61,551 nt of DNA from Algoriphagus sp. AGSA1 (GTDB taxonomy: Bacteria; Bacteroidota; Bacteroidia; Cytophagales; Cyclobacteriaceae): NCBI RefSeq assembly GCF_021390545.1, contig NZ_JAJUWR010000032.1, forward strand, positions 1 through 61,551, written 5' to 3'. Positions 42,576-51,542 of this stretch are shown here, piece by piece. How positions within the stretch are numbered: the stretch's first letter is position 1; each line of letters opens with the position of its first letter. A program made the translations under genes and the position numbers. The notes below the pieces were generated by a model, which saw only the letters and a list, made by a program, of their open reading frames with translations, had not been told where the DNA came from and made no database searches.

Positions 42576-43800
42576 TAAAGGATTTGGTCTTAATTTTTTT
42601 GACTGAGATGGAAATGACTCTTAACAGTAATAGTAGTTGATATAAAACTCAACAAAGATTACATTTAAATCGAGACGAATAATCAAAAATAAGGTGATCT
42701 TATTAATTCCTGTTTTTTTGACAGATGTTTTCGATAAGGTTAATTATCCAATGTCTGGAATACCTAGACCTCTGAGTCCGATAAAGCAAACGATACTACT
42801 TCATTGTTAGAAAAAAGTAGCCACACCAATCACCTCCATTCCAGATCTTGGCATAACTACGAACCTCACTTTCCATTTTTGTCTGAAAAAGGATACTGCA
42901 GGATGCGGAAAATTCTGCGAATCGACTAAAAAACAATGCATTTCCTTTACAAAACACTGCATTTCCTTCACATTTTCCCTAATTTCCCCCAAATATACCC
43001 TAGGATCGACTGTTAAGAAAATGTCCTGTGGACATTTTTAAGGAGGGGCCAGCTTGCAGGGCAGGAGGGACGAGCCTGCCTACCGGCAAGGCAGGCGTCA
43101 AGAAACAGCCCGCCGCGGCGGGCTGTTTTAGCGAGATCCTGTCCTGCATAGCGCAGCGTATCGGGAAGCCAGCTTGCTGCGTTGCTTTTTAAATCGAAAT
43201 TACTTTTCTTGCATATGGATTTTAGTTTTTGAGAACGACCAACCTACTTCTTATCCTCAATCTCCATCTGGAGCAGAGCCATGCTCCCTCTCCTAAAGGA
43301 GAGGGCTGGGGTGAGGTAGGTAGAACAGCCAACTTTTATCATCCACCCTGGCTTAAACCCGGAACCCACTTATATTCTGAATCCGATAGTAAAATGATAG
43401 CAGAGCCAGGCTCCCTCTCTTCAAGGAGAGAGCCTGTCCCGATAGCGCAGTGTATCGGGACAGGGGTGAGGCAAATAAGCCAATTGCAAATTGGTAAGGA
43501 TTTGAGGGTAGGTAAAGGCGTTAATAAATCATTCTGAGAATGATTTTAGCCTTGGGCCAGATTGCAGGGCAGGCAAACTTCACCCAGCGTCCAATTGAAC
43601 TTCAGAGGGTACTGAGAAGAAACTACGTAGGGGGAGCTTAGTTAAACGTATAAAGAAGCAAATCGAGAAATTCGGTCTCACCGAAGACGATCTAGGCCTC
43701 AAAATCGCTGAAATTTAAGGGTTTTGGGTGCCGTTAGTCAGAATGCTAAAAAAACGACAGCTACCGACAAAACATTAGTATTTTGACAAAACCGACCTTA
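42576..43800 (+). repeat. Gene-free mosaic of dispersed repeats
   Basis: R5-type sequence at 42720-43010 (CCTCTGAGTCCGATAAAGCA; ATACCCTAGGATCGACTGTT). Variable-palindrome units AAAATGTCC-TGT-GGACATTTT (43019) and AACAGCCCGCC-GCGGCGGGCTGTT (43106). GCCTGCC/GGCAGGC hairpin at about 43074. R1 at 43230-43500. Palindrome ATCATTCT-G-AGAATGAT at 43527. No gene; the minus-strand ORF at 42807 lies within R5. Confidence 0.7.
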
Positions 43801-43807
43801 AAATTTG

Positions 43808-43815
43808 TATTTTTG
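43808..43815 (+). promoter_or_regulatory. -7 promoter element of the XRE-ImmA gene
   Basis: TATTTTTG fits TAnnTTTG and ends eight bases before the ATG at 43824, so the transcript would have almost no leader. Confidence 0.5.
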
Positions 43816-43823
43816 AGACCTAA

Positions 43824-45002
43824 ATGGCAGACAAAGCATACATAACACCAAATGTTCTTAAATGGGCAAGAGAATCGGCTAGAATGACCGAAGAAACTGC
43901 TGCTGCCAAAGTTTCTGTGAAAGTTGACAAATTAAAAGAGTGGGAAGCAGGGACAAATCAACCGACAATAAGACAAGCACAAACTCTTGCCAAAGCCTAC
44001 AAAAGACCTTTTGCTTTGTTCTTTTTGCCAGAAGTTCCTAGAGACTTCCAGCCCCTTCAAGACTTTAGAAAATCAGGCGCAAAAAATCTGACAACATCTT
44101 CAATTTTTATCATCAGAGAAATCCAACAAAAGCAAGCATGGATAAGTGATGTATATTCAGAAAATCAAGAAGACAAATTAGCTTTTGTAGGTCGCTTTTC
44201 AATAAAAGACAACCCTCAATCTGTAGCAAAAGACATTCTTGACACATTAAAAATAAATCCTGCATCCTACAAGACAGAAAACCCCATTAAAGAGTGGATT
44301 GATGCAGCAGAAACGAATGGCATTTTTGTTTCAAGAACAAGTTTTATTCACTCCCGACTTAAACTAGATTCGGAAGAGTTGCAAGGTTTTGCAATTGCTG
44401 ACCCACATGCACCATTCGTTTTTGTAAACTCGGACGATTGGAATGCACCACAATTATTTACACTTGTTCATGAGTTAGCTCATATTTGGATCGCTGAAAC
44501 AGGTATCTCAAATGAAGTTGAACCCGACATAAAACACAAAGACAAATTTCATCCGGTAGAACTATTCTGCAATGAAGTTGCAGCAAATGCTTTAATGCCA
44601 AAAGAAATTGTTTTGAGTTTTGATTCAACTTCTTTTCTGACTTCTAAAGATGTTTTCAAGGTTGCAAAGCAATTAGGTGTAAGCTCGTTTGCTCTTTTAG
44701 TTCGTGCATTGAATCTTAATATTATTTCGACACCAACATATCAGAAGTTAAAAAAGCAGGCGGATATTGATTTTGCTGAATATTTAAAAAGAGAAGCAGA
44801 GAAAAAAGCTAAACAAAAAGAAAAGGATAAACCAGGCGGACCGAATTACTTTTTACTGCAACTAAATAGAAACAGCAGACTTTTTACTCAAACGGTTTTA
44901 GATGCATTTCGTGGCGGCTTTATTGAACCGACATTAGCTAGTAATCTGTTAAATGTTCAAGTAAACAAATTTCCGAAACTCGAATCTCAATTAATTAAAT
45001 GA
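43824..45002 (+). CDS. XRE-family regulator with ImmA/IrrE metallopeptidase domain
   Basis: 392 aa. Helix-turn-helix of the XRE type at about 8-60 (VLKWARESARMTEETAAAKV, EWEAGTNQPTIRQAQTLAKA), then the ImmA/IrrE zinc peptidase domain with HELAH (about 217-221) and a downstream EVAANALMPKE. Such proteins often act as antitoxin or as peptidases that remove repressors. The next gene overlaps by ATGA and encodes a PIN-like protein, so this is a candidate toxin-antitoxin or stress module. An attC-like site follows the pair. Confidence 0.88.
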   Translation: MADKAYITPNVLKWARESARMTEETAAAKVSVKVDKLKEWEAGTNQPTIRQAQTLAKAYKRPFALFFLPEVPRDFQPLQDFRKSGAKNLTTSSIFIIREIQQKQAWISDVYSENQEDKLAFVGRFSIKDNPQSVAKDILDTLKINPASYKTENPIKEWIDAAETNGIFVSRTSFIHSRLKLDSEELQGFAIADPHAPFVFVNSDDWNAPQLFTLVHELAHIWIAETGISNEVEPDIKHKDKFHPVELFCNEVAANALMPKEIVLSFDSTSFLTSKDVFKVAKQLGVSSFALLVRALNLNIISTPTYQKLKKQADIDFAEYLKREAEKKAKQKEKDKPGGPNYFLLQLNRNSRLFTQTVLDAFRGGFIEPTLASNLLNVQVNKFPKLESQLIK

Positions 45003-45496
45003 GCACAAAGGCAAATAAATACTGTTTGGATGCCAATGTGTTAATTCAAGCATGGCAAAAATATTACAACCCAAAATTCTGCCCTGATTATTGGAAAATC
45101 TTAATCGAACTCGGCAAAAACGGAAAGATTTTTATTCCTGAGTTAGTTTACGAAGAAATTGTTAGAACTGAAGATGACCTTTCGAAATGGTTGAAAGCAA
45201 GCAAAATTCCAATAGCTAAAATAAGCGAACCTATTACTATACATATTCGCAAAATTTTAAAAGATTATCCGTTATTGGTTGACAATACAAAAGCACGTTC
45301 TTTGGCTGATCCATGGGTAATTGCTCATGCTTTAAGTGAAAATGCTACTGTAGTTACCAAAGAAGAAAAGGTGACTGCTTTAAACTCAAAGAAAATAAAA
45401 ATACCAAACGTTTGCGACAACATTGGAATAAGATGGATTAATGACTTCCAGTTTATTGACGAGTTGGACATCAAATTCCAGTGTTCATTGATTTAA
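44999..45496 (+). CDS. DUF4411/PIN-like protein, candidate toxin
   Basis: 165 aa. PIN-type nuclease fold: first Asp in YCLDANVLIQAWQKYY (about residue 10), second acidic region at IPELVYEEIV (about 49), third in SLADPWVIAHAL (about 102) and the closing ATVVTKEEKV strand. DUF4411 proteins accompany XRE/ImmA partners and are believed to be RNases. Start codon overlaps the partner's stop (ATGA). The gene ends just before an attC-like site with R'' core CGCCAAC. Confidence 0.85.
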   Translation: MSTKANKYCLDANVLIQAWQKYYNPKFCPDYWKILIELGKNGKIFIPELVYEEIVRTEDDLSKWLKASKIPIAKISEPITIHIRKILKDYPLLVDNTKARSLADPWVIAHALSENATVVTKEEKVTALNSKKIKIPNVCDNIGIRWINDFQFIDELDIKFQCSLI

Positions 45497-45521
45497 ATAA
45501 CGATAAAAAAGAAGCACGAAC

Positions 45522-45651
45522 CGCCAACACACGTTTTGCGTCATGCGGGATGACGTGCTTACATTCAAGTTCAGTTTTCAAGTTGGGCATTAGTGGTAGG
45601 TTGACAGTTTGGTGCTCCGAAAACCCGCACGAAAGCAAAGCGTGGGAACGT
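45522..45651 (+). other. attC-like site after the XRE/PIN pair (class A)
   Basis: CGCCAAC, then ACACGTTTTGCGTCATGCGG on the left; CCCGCACGAAAGCAAAGCGT, then GGGAACGTGG on the right. CACGTT/AACGTG and GCGGG/CCCGC pair across about 100 bp, and CGTCA/TGACG forms an inner hairpin. The left half is nearly the same as at 24279. Repeat R3 begins at its right end. No matching cassette start was found ahead of 43824. Confidence 0.5.
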
Positions 45652-46490
45652 GGTGTGACTTGAATCGACCTTAAAAGTAGGTCTAATGCTTTGAAATGGA
45701 TGGAGGACTATTGAGAAATCAATAGCTAGGCCCTCCGATGGCGGCTTGCCGGAGCAGCTATCAATTAAGCGTAGCGAATCACAGATGCCAATAAATAAAA
45801 TCACTACATCTGTAAACCACCTTACGCTGCATCTAGTGGAAACACTGATGTGGTGAGCGGCTAAGGAAAAACGGGAACATCGATTCCTATAGGTGAGTAA
45901 TGATGGAGCTGATCCGCAACCACCCACCCCCAAATCCAAGCAACTCCCTGGCTATCCAGCCTAAAATGTGGATAACTTTCTGGCTTTCACTCAAAAAATA
46001 CCCTAGGGCCGAGCGTTAAAAATCTCTTCGGTGAAGAGATTTAGTGAAGGGGCCAGGTTGCGGGCTGGCTTCCTATCATTTTTTTCCTTTTATTGCATAA
46101 GCCTTTTAGTTTTTGAAATCGAAGATCCCGAGAGCAAAGCGATTCGGGAACAACCAACCTCCTTCTTACCCTTCAGCCCATCTGGAGCAGAGATGATCAC
46201 CTTCTCCTAAAGTGCCTGTCCCGATGAGCAGCGCGATATCGGGAAGAGGGCTGGGATGAGGTAGGTAGACTACGCCAACTTTTATCACACCCATCCGGGC
46301 TTAAATCCGAAAACCACTAAACATTCGGCGATGGTAATAAAACCAATTGCAAATTTCTTCCAGTCACCACGATGAACTGACTACACTGAGAGTAGAACCA
46401 CAACAATGCTACAAAACTGAGAGTGATTTGTTTTAAAAATACCTTCGTCTCTTTTTGCTATCTCTGAAGATTGTTTATTATTTACTTGTA
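45652..46490 (+). repeat. Repeat R3, second copy, followed by R1
   Basis: GTGTGACTTGAATCGACCTT to 46150 matches 38666-39180 with few differences, including the ATCTCTTC-GGT-GAAGAGAT palindrome. R1 occupies 46150-46330. Nothing gene-like between 45497 and 46492. Confidence 0.85.
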
Positions 46491-46492
46491 AG

Positions 46493-47497
46493 ATGGAATT
46501 AGAGCAATCAAAATATAGCAGCTTAATCAATCAAATCGGCGATCTATTGCAACAAGGCAGAGAACAGGTTGCCAGGTCGGTAAATACCATTTTGGTAAAT
46601 ACCTATTGGATGATAGGCAGACATATTGTGGAGTATGAGCAAGGCGGTAAAGAAAAGGCCGAATACGGAAGTTTTCTTTTTGAACAACTTTCAAAAGACT
46701 TGACAAAGCTTTATGGAAAAGGGTTTAGTAGGTCAAACCTATTGTATATGAGGAAGTTGTATCTTAATTTCCCAAAAAGTGAGACGCTGTCTAACGTTTT
46801 GAGTTGGAGCCATTATTTTGAGATTTTACGCTCTGATAGCGAACTTGAGATCAGTTTTTACGCTAAGCAAGCCGAAAAGGAAAATTGGAGTGTGCGGGAG
46901 TTGAAACGCCAAATGAAAAGTATGTTGTTCCACCGTTTGGCATTGAGCAAAGACAAAAAGGGTGTTTTGGAGCTTTCTGGACAAGGCCAGGAAATTCAAA
47001 AAGCAGAAGACATTTTGAAAGATCCCTACGTTTTGGAATTTCTGGGGATGCCTGAAAAACATCAATATTTTGAAAGTGAATTGGAGGAAAAACTGATTTC
47101 CAACCTACAAAACTTTCTGCTGGAATTGGGCAAAGGCTTCACGTTTGAAAAACGGCAATACCGTATTTCAATAAGCGGGAAGCATTTTTACGTTGACTTG
47201 GTTTTCTATCACCGTATTTTGAAGTGTTTTGTTTTGATTGACCTGAAACGTGGCGAAGTAACACATCAGGACGTAGGACAAATGAATCTGTATCTCAACT
47301 ATTTCAAGAAGGAGGTAAGCACAGATGGCGACAATGAGCCCATTGGAATAGTCTTGGGAGCAGACAAAGACCATGTTTTAGTTGAATACGCGACAGAAAG
47401 TATAAGCAATCAATTATTCATCAGCAAATATCAGCTATATCTGCCCGACAAAAAGCAACTTGAGAACGAACTGAACAAATTGCTTGATGACGAATAG
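46493..47497 (+). CDS. PDDEXK nuclease family protein DUF1016 (YhcG-like)
   Basis: 334 aa. DUF1016 N-terminal helical domain (about 10-150: VNTILVNTYWMIGRHIVEYE, GKGFSRSNLLYMRKLYLNFP, SWSHYFEILR), then the PDDEXK nuclease part (about 190-320: FTFEKRQYRISISGKHFYVD, LVFYHRILKCFVLIDLKRGE, the DLVFY/DLK catalytic pair). Often found in type I restriction loci or as a solo putative DNA-repair nuclease. The next gene starts within its last codons. Full length, intact motifs. Confidence 0.92.
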   Translation: MELEQSKYSSLINQIGDLLQQGREQVARSVNTILVNTYWMIGRHIVEYEQGGKEKAEYGSFLFEQLSKDLTKLYGKGFSRSNLLYMRKLYLNFPKSETLSNVLSWSHYFEILRSDSELEISFYAKQAEKENWSVRELKRQMKSMLFHRLALSKDKKGVLELSGQGQEIQKAEDILKDPYVLEFLGMPEKHQYFESELEEKLISNLQNFLLELGKGFTFEKRQYRISISGKHFYVDLVFYHRILKCFVLIDLKRGEVTHQDVGQMNLYLNYFKKEVSTDGDNEPIGIVLGADKDHVLVEYATESISNQLFISKYQLYLPDKKQLENELNKLLDDE

Positions 47498-48293
47498 CAA
47501 CAAACCTGTCCTCTTACTATTTATTGCCGCTATTTTAACAAGCTGTACCAAACAAAAGTCACTTGAATTGGAGGTGATTAATTCAACTTTCCTTGACATG
47601 GTAGGAACCCATTACTACAATGAACCTGCCCCACCAGCACCCTACAGACCTATTCATCCCGATTCCGTTTACGGCGAAACTGAAGATTTAATCGAATTGA
47701 CAATTGAATTGGATGGAGAGAAAAACGAACCAAAGGATAGTTTGACAAAAGCGAATGAGTTGGAGCTTGAACGCGATAGCCTAATAAACGAGTTCAACAA
47801 GTTCGATTGGGAGAACTATAGACAGGACTCAGTCGAATGGCAGACTTTCCTGAACAATCCCAAAAAAGACAAACGGAACCTTATTCTGCTCGTTAATGAT
47901 TCATTACTTGCTCCAAGACTTGATTATCTAGACTTGTCTCACAGGTTAACTGAAAAAGGATTTCGTGAAAATATCCAACTAGAAGATTCTTGGAGACAGC
48001 TGGTCATCAAGCTTGTTGAGTCTGGTTTAAGAAGTGAGCATCTGAATTTTAAAAACCTTACAAACGTAGGAGATTACCAACTCAGACCTGTGAACTTCGA
48101 ATCAACAGAAAATGATAGAGTGGTTGCCAGCTTAACATTTTCAAGAGTCGTTTTCAACCAAGATGGGACAAAGGCGTGCTACTATTACATGGAACACTGT
48201 GGACCCAATTGTGGATATGGCTATTTGGTTTTCGTCGAACGAACTGACGGAACCTGGAAACTTAAGACAAAACATCAACTCTGGATATCTTAA
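47487..48293 (+). CDS. Hypothetical lipoprotein, 268 aa
   Basis: Signal peptide with lipobox LTSC (VLLLFIAAILTSCTKQ), so it should be a lipidated envelope protein. The mature part has a charged linker (about 60-110) and ends CYYYMEHCGPNCGYGYLVFV, with three cysteines close together. Family not recognised. The ATG overlaps the DUF1016 gene by 11 bp, giving translational coupling although a link in function is not obvious. The 3' end runs to repeat R5. Confidence 0.7.
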   Translation: MTNSNKPVLLLFIAAILTSCTKQKSLELEVINSTFLDMVGTHYYNEPAPPAPYRPIHPDSVYGETEDLIELTIELDGEKNEPKDSLTKANELELERDSLINEFNKFDWENYRQDSVEWQTFLNNPKKDKRNLILLVNDSLLAPRLDYLDLSHRLTEKGFRENIQLEDSWRQLVIKLVESGLRSEHLNFKNLTNVGDYQLRPVNFESTENDRVVASLTFSRVVFNQDGTKACYYYMEHCGPNCGYGYLVFVERTDGTWKLKTKHQLWIS

Positions 48294-49020
48294 AACTGAA
48301 GGTGGATATTCCGGAGCAATTGAGTACTCTCATCGATGCTTTTGTTTTTTAGCGGACATTTTCGATAACCACTAACTATAATCCCACGGCTAGAAAATCT
48401 AAACCTCTGAGTCCGATAAATCAACTGATAGTATTTGCCAGATAGGAAAAAGACCCAAACCAATCGACCACATTGCAGACCCGGAACAGGATCATATGAC
48501 TCACTTTGTGTTTTTATCTGCAAAATGGCACAGAAGGATGCAGATAATTCCGCTGACTAACCGAAAAACACCGTATTTCCTTCGTATTTCCTCCCATTTC
48601 CCCAAAAAATACCCTAGGATCGACTGTTAAGAAATCGAGCATATTGAAGTTGGCACACAACGGGATGATTATCTACGGTGCGAGATTCCATATGGCCATT
48701 GAAAAATAAAATAAAATCATATGAAAATGTCCGGGGGACATTTTTAAGGAGAGGCCAGCTTGCAGGGCGGGAGGGATGAGCGTTAAAAAATGATTCGCCG
48801 CGGCGAATCATTTTAGCGAAGTAGCCAGCCTGCGTGATGGGAAAGTTCAGATTTTTCCCTTTTCTTGTAATGACCTTTTATTAGAGGATGAATAGCCAAC
48901 TTTTAGCACCCATACGGATTTAAATCAACCTCACCCTAACCCTCTCCTTGAGGAGAGGGCACTAGGCACTGCTAGCATTAAAGTATCTATTTCAAATCAG
49001 CCTTTTGCTTATATTGACTA
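48294..49020 (+). repeat. Mosaic: R5, R2 fragment and two variable-palindrome units
   Basis: R5 at 48330-48625 (TTTAGCGGACATTTTCGATA; ACCACATTGCAGACCCGGAA). R2-like AAATCGAGCAT at 48632. AAATGTCC-GGG-GGACATTT at 48724. Perfect 28-bp palindrome AAAATGATTCGCCG plus its complement at about 48787. R1 edge at 48900-48960. No gene. Confidence 0.7.
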
Positions 49021-49024
49021 GTAA

Positions 49025-49433
49025 ATGACCTATTCTTCAAATCTATTCTACGGAGCTTCAGCAGCCACACACCTAAAAGCAAAAGAGCTAAGAAAAATGC
49101 TTACTCCCGCCGAGCGAAAACTCTGGGAAGTGCTTCAAAACAAACAACTAGACGGCTACAAATTTCGGCGTCAGCATCCGATACGCCACGGCGCACAAGT
49201 TCTTCAGATACATTGCAGATTTCTACTGCCATGAGCTGCGGCTGGTGGTAGAACTAGATGGCGAAGTTCATAATGACGAAGAGCAGCGGGAGCATGACAT
49301 CAACAGAGATGCCGTCATAAAGGAGTATGCTATCCACATTCTGAGAATCAAGAACGAAGAGATACTGCACGAGTTACCTAAGGTACTGGAATATGTACGA
49401 AGCTATATATCAAGTATTAGATCAGAATACTGA
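49025..49433 (+). pseudogene. DUF559 endonuclease-like protein, frameshifted
   Basis: First frame: MTYSSNLFYGASAATHLKAK, ELRKMLTPAERKLWEVLQNK, YKFRRQHPI (DUF559 N-terminus). After HPI the sequence TACGCCACGGCGCACA intervenes. The protein then continues in another frame as KFFRYIADFYCHELRLVVEL, DGEVHNDEEQREHDINRDAV. The inserted 16-mer occurs identically at 54127-54142 in repeat DNA. The insertion or patch destroyed the frame. A DUF559 C-terminal copy lies at 21930-22149. Confidence 0.8.
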
Positions 49434-49499
49434 TTGCTAGGCAGTGATTCAGTTGTTCCTACGACACCATCTCACCTTATGTGGAACACATGAGTTTCA

Positions 49500-50030
49500 T
49501 TTTAGCAGTGCCGATCGCCCTCTCTTTAAGGAGAGGGAGGGGTGAGGTACAAAAAATACCCTGTACATGGTATGTTTTTATATCATTTTTTTTCCTTTCG
49601 TGTCCCTGTTCTTTATCTCCTGCGGCTCTCAAGTACCGAGACTGACAGGATCTGGGGACTACGCCAACTTTTATCACCCGTCCGGGCATAAACCCGGTAA
49701 CCCACTTTATTCTGAATCTGATAGTAAAATGATAGCAGAGCCAATCGCCCTCTCTTTAAGGAGAGGGTAATGGGTGAGGTAGGGAAGCCAATGACAAATT
49801 GGTAAGGATATTAGGGTAGGACAAGGCGTTAAGAAATCTTTTGGAAAAGATTTTAGTCTTGACCCGGATTGTAGGGGAGGCAAACTTCACCCAGTTCCGA
49901 CTAACGATGTGACTACGCTCAGCAGGGGGGTGGGAAAGCTTCACCCCATCCCATAAGTGATGTGACTACCCGAGAGGAATCCAGCCCCAATTTGGGCTGC
50001 GGTTCTGAATAAATTACCGGCTGCACAAAT
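49500..50030 (+). repeat. R1 copies with a variable palindrome
   Basis: CCCTCTCTTTAAGGAGAGGG occurs at about 49510 and 49750, each with R1 flanks (ATCCGGGC-type AACTTTTATCACCCGTCCGG). TGTACATGGTATGTTTTTAT at 49561 recurs at 54528 and 59318. AAATCTTTT-GG-AAAAGATTT is at about 49836 between GGCGTTAAG and TTAGTCTTG. No gene in 49434-50076. Confidence 0.7.
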
Positions 50031-50076
50031 AATGGAGTATAGTCCTCGGCTAAAATATAGTGGAGCATCTCTAGTC

Positions 50077-51453
50077 TCATTTTATCAGTTTGACTTTCTT
50101 TTTCTTCCAAGGGGCATCAACCTTCCAGTCGCCAGCCATAATACATCCGTAAGGGATTATTTCATCAACAACTTCTCCCAATCCGAATTCCTTCATCTGA
50201 TCCTGGACGTTTTGAGCATTTTTGTAAGCGGATGGAAGCTCTGAAATATCGATATGTTTAGAAAAGAAGCGGATATCTAATCCTTTGGTCTCCTCCGCAA
50301 ATAGCTCTTGGATTGTTTTGCCGGACTTATTTCTGATGTGCTGCGTTCTGCTAATGTTTCGGCCTGCTCCATGCGGAGCAAATCCCATATTGTTTGCTGT
50401 AGTTCCGCCTTTCACTATCAATACAGGCTCACTCATATTTAAAGGAATCAACCGTAGACCCTCATGGCTATCGGGTACAAATTTGTCATCCAATGGGGTT
50501 GCTCCTTTTGCGTGATAAAATGTATTCCCATCTTTAAAAACAAAATTATGTTCATTCCAAAACCGAACAAACGGATCTATCTTAAGCAGATCACAAGTCG
50601 CCTGATGTAACACTTCGTGATTAAGTTTCGTCCATTCCCGTACCAACTGTAAAGACTCCCAATACTTCTTGCCGACTTCTTCTGAATAAGGAATCCAGGC
50701 ATTGCTACTAATGGTCTTGGGTGATATTTCTTTTCTGAACGACTCAGCTACCTTCATGCCTTTCGTAAAAAGATTAGCCCCAAATCCTCTACTTCCGTGA
50801 TGGGTAACCATAATAGTTTCTCCGGTGTTTCTGGATTGACCTACAAAAAGAAAGTGATTGCCGTCTCCTTGAGTACCTAGTTGGGTTTTGGCTAGCATTG
50901 CGCTCTTTTCATCACCCAGAAAGGAATCACACGACATTTTTTCTTCAAAACCCTTGGGTAATTCAAAGAGGTCTTGCCTGCCGCCTCCCCCAAAATGAGT
51001 TATATAGTGGGCAGAATCCAATACCTTTTTTGGATCACAAAAACCAAAAGAAGTCATCATGACCGAACAGCATATATCTGCACTATGCATTGACGGATGA
51101 ATTGCATCTTCCGCTGCCACAACTCCTCCGACCGGAATCTGTCCCATAGCGCCTGTCGGACATGCATCCGGCATCACAGCACCTTTGCTTATTGTGGGAG
51201 TCTTCATAAGTTCCTTCATTGTGGCCAGAACATTGATGACATTGCGGGTCTCTTCTTCCGACTCTGCTCTGATATTCTTATAGAAATCGACCGCAACTTT
51301 GTGTGGTTCATGGACATAAGGAGCCATACTTTGGAGATAATCCTTCAGCGCTTGACCTTCGAGGAGATTTGAATTTGCGTAAGAAATGGCCTCACTGAAC
51401 CACTTGCTCGGTTTAAAACCTAATTCAATTAATGTTTTTCCCGTGATTTTCAT
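50077..51453 (-). CDS. rtcB: RtcB family RNA ligase
   Basis: About 458 aa. RtcB joins RNA 2',3'-cyclic phosphate or 3'-phosphate ends to 5'-OH ends with Mn and GTP. Seen: the metal-binding GAMGQIPVGGVVA region, HSADICCSVM, TQGDGNHFLFVG (GDGNHF), VTHHGSRGFGA, and PHGAGRNISR, where the His of the family's HGxGR is the guanylated residue. ATG 51453 is preferred over the earlier start at 51495. Divergent from a WYL regulator, 89 bp apart, which resembles RNA-repair operons in which RtcB is under a dedicated regulator (RtcR in E. coli). No RtcA here. Confidence 0.93.
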   Translation of the reverse strand: MKITGKTLIELGFKPSKWFSEAISYANSNLLEGQALKDYLQSMAPYVHEPHKVAVDFYKNIRAESEEETRNVINVLATMKELMKTPTISKGAVMPDACPTGAMGQIPVGGVVAAEDAIHPSMHSADICCSVMMTSFGFCDPKKVLDSAHYITHFGGGGRQDLFELPKGFEEKMSCDSFLGDEKSAMLAKTQLGTQGDGNHFLFVGQSRNTGETIMVTHHGSRGFGANLFTKGMKVAESFRKEISPKTISSNAWIPYSEEVGKKYWESLQLVREWTKLNHEVLHQATCDLLKIDPFVRFWNEHNFVFKDGNTFYHAKGATPLDDKFVPDSHEGLRLIPLNMSEPVLIVKGGTTANNMGFAPHGAGRNISRTQHIRNKSGKTIQELFAEETKGLDIRFFSKHIDISELPSAYKNAQNVQDQMKEFGLGEVVDEIIPYGCIMAGDWKVDAPWKKKKVKLIK

Positions 51454-51542
51454 GATTAACTTGAATCTATTTGACTTTACAATCCTACGTAACAACTGCG
51501 CAATGATTTTGCGTAGATAAATAAATAGCTTAAGTTTATTTT
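51454..51542. promoter_or_regulatory. Divergent control region of rtcB and the WYL gene
   Basis: CTACG at about 51484 and CGTAG at about 51511 bracket TAACAACTGCGCAATGATTTTG, with inner TGCGCA/TTGCG; a likely operator. TAAGTTTA about nine bases before the WYL ATG is a near -7 motif. Confidence 0.4.

Noticed and set aside
42807..42992. Minus-strand ORF with KEMQCFVKEMHCF duplication
   Set aside because: It lies in repeat R5; the internal duplication comes from a TGCATTTCCTT repeat in the DNA, and other R5 copies do not keep the frame.
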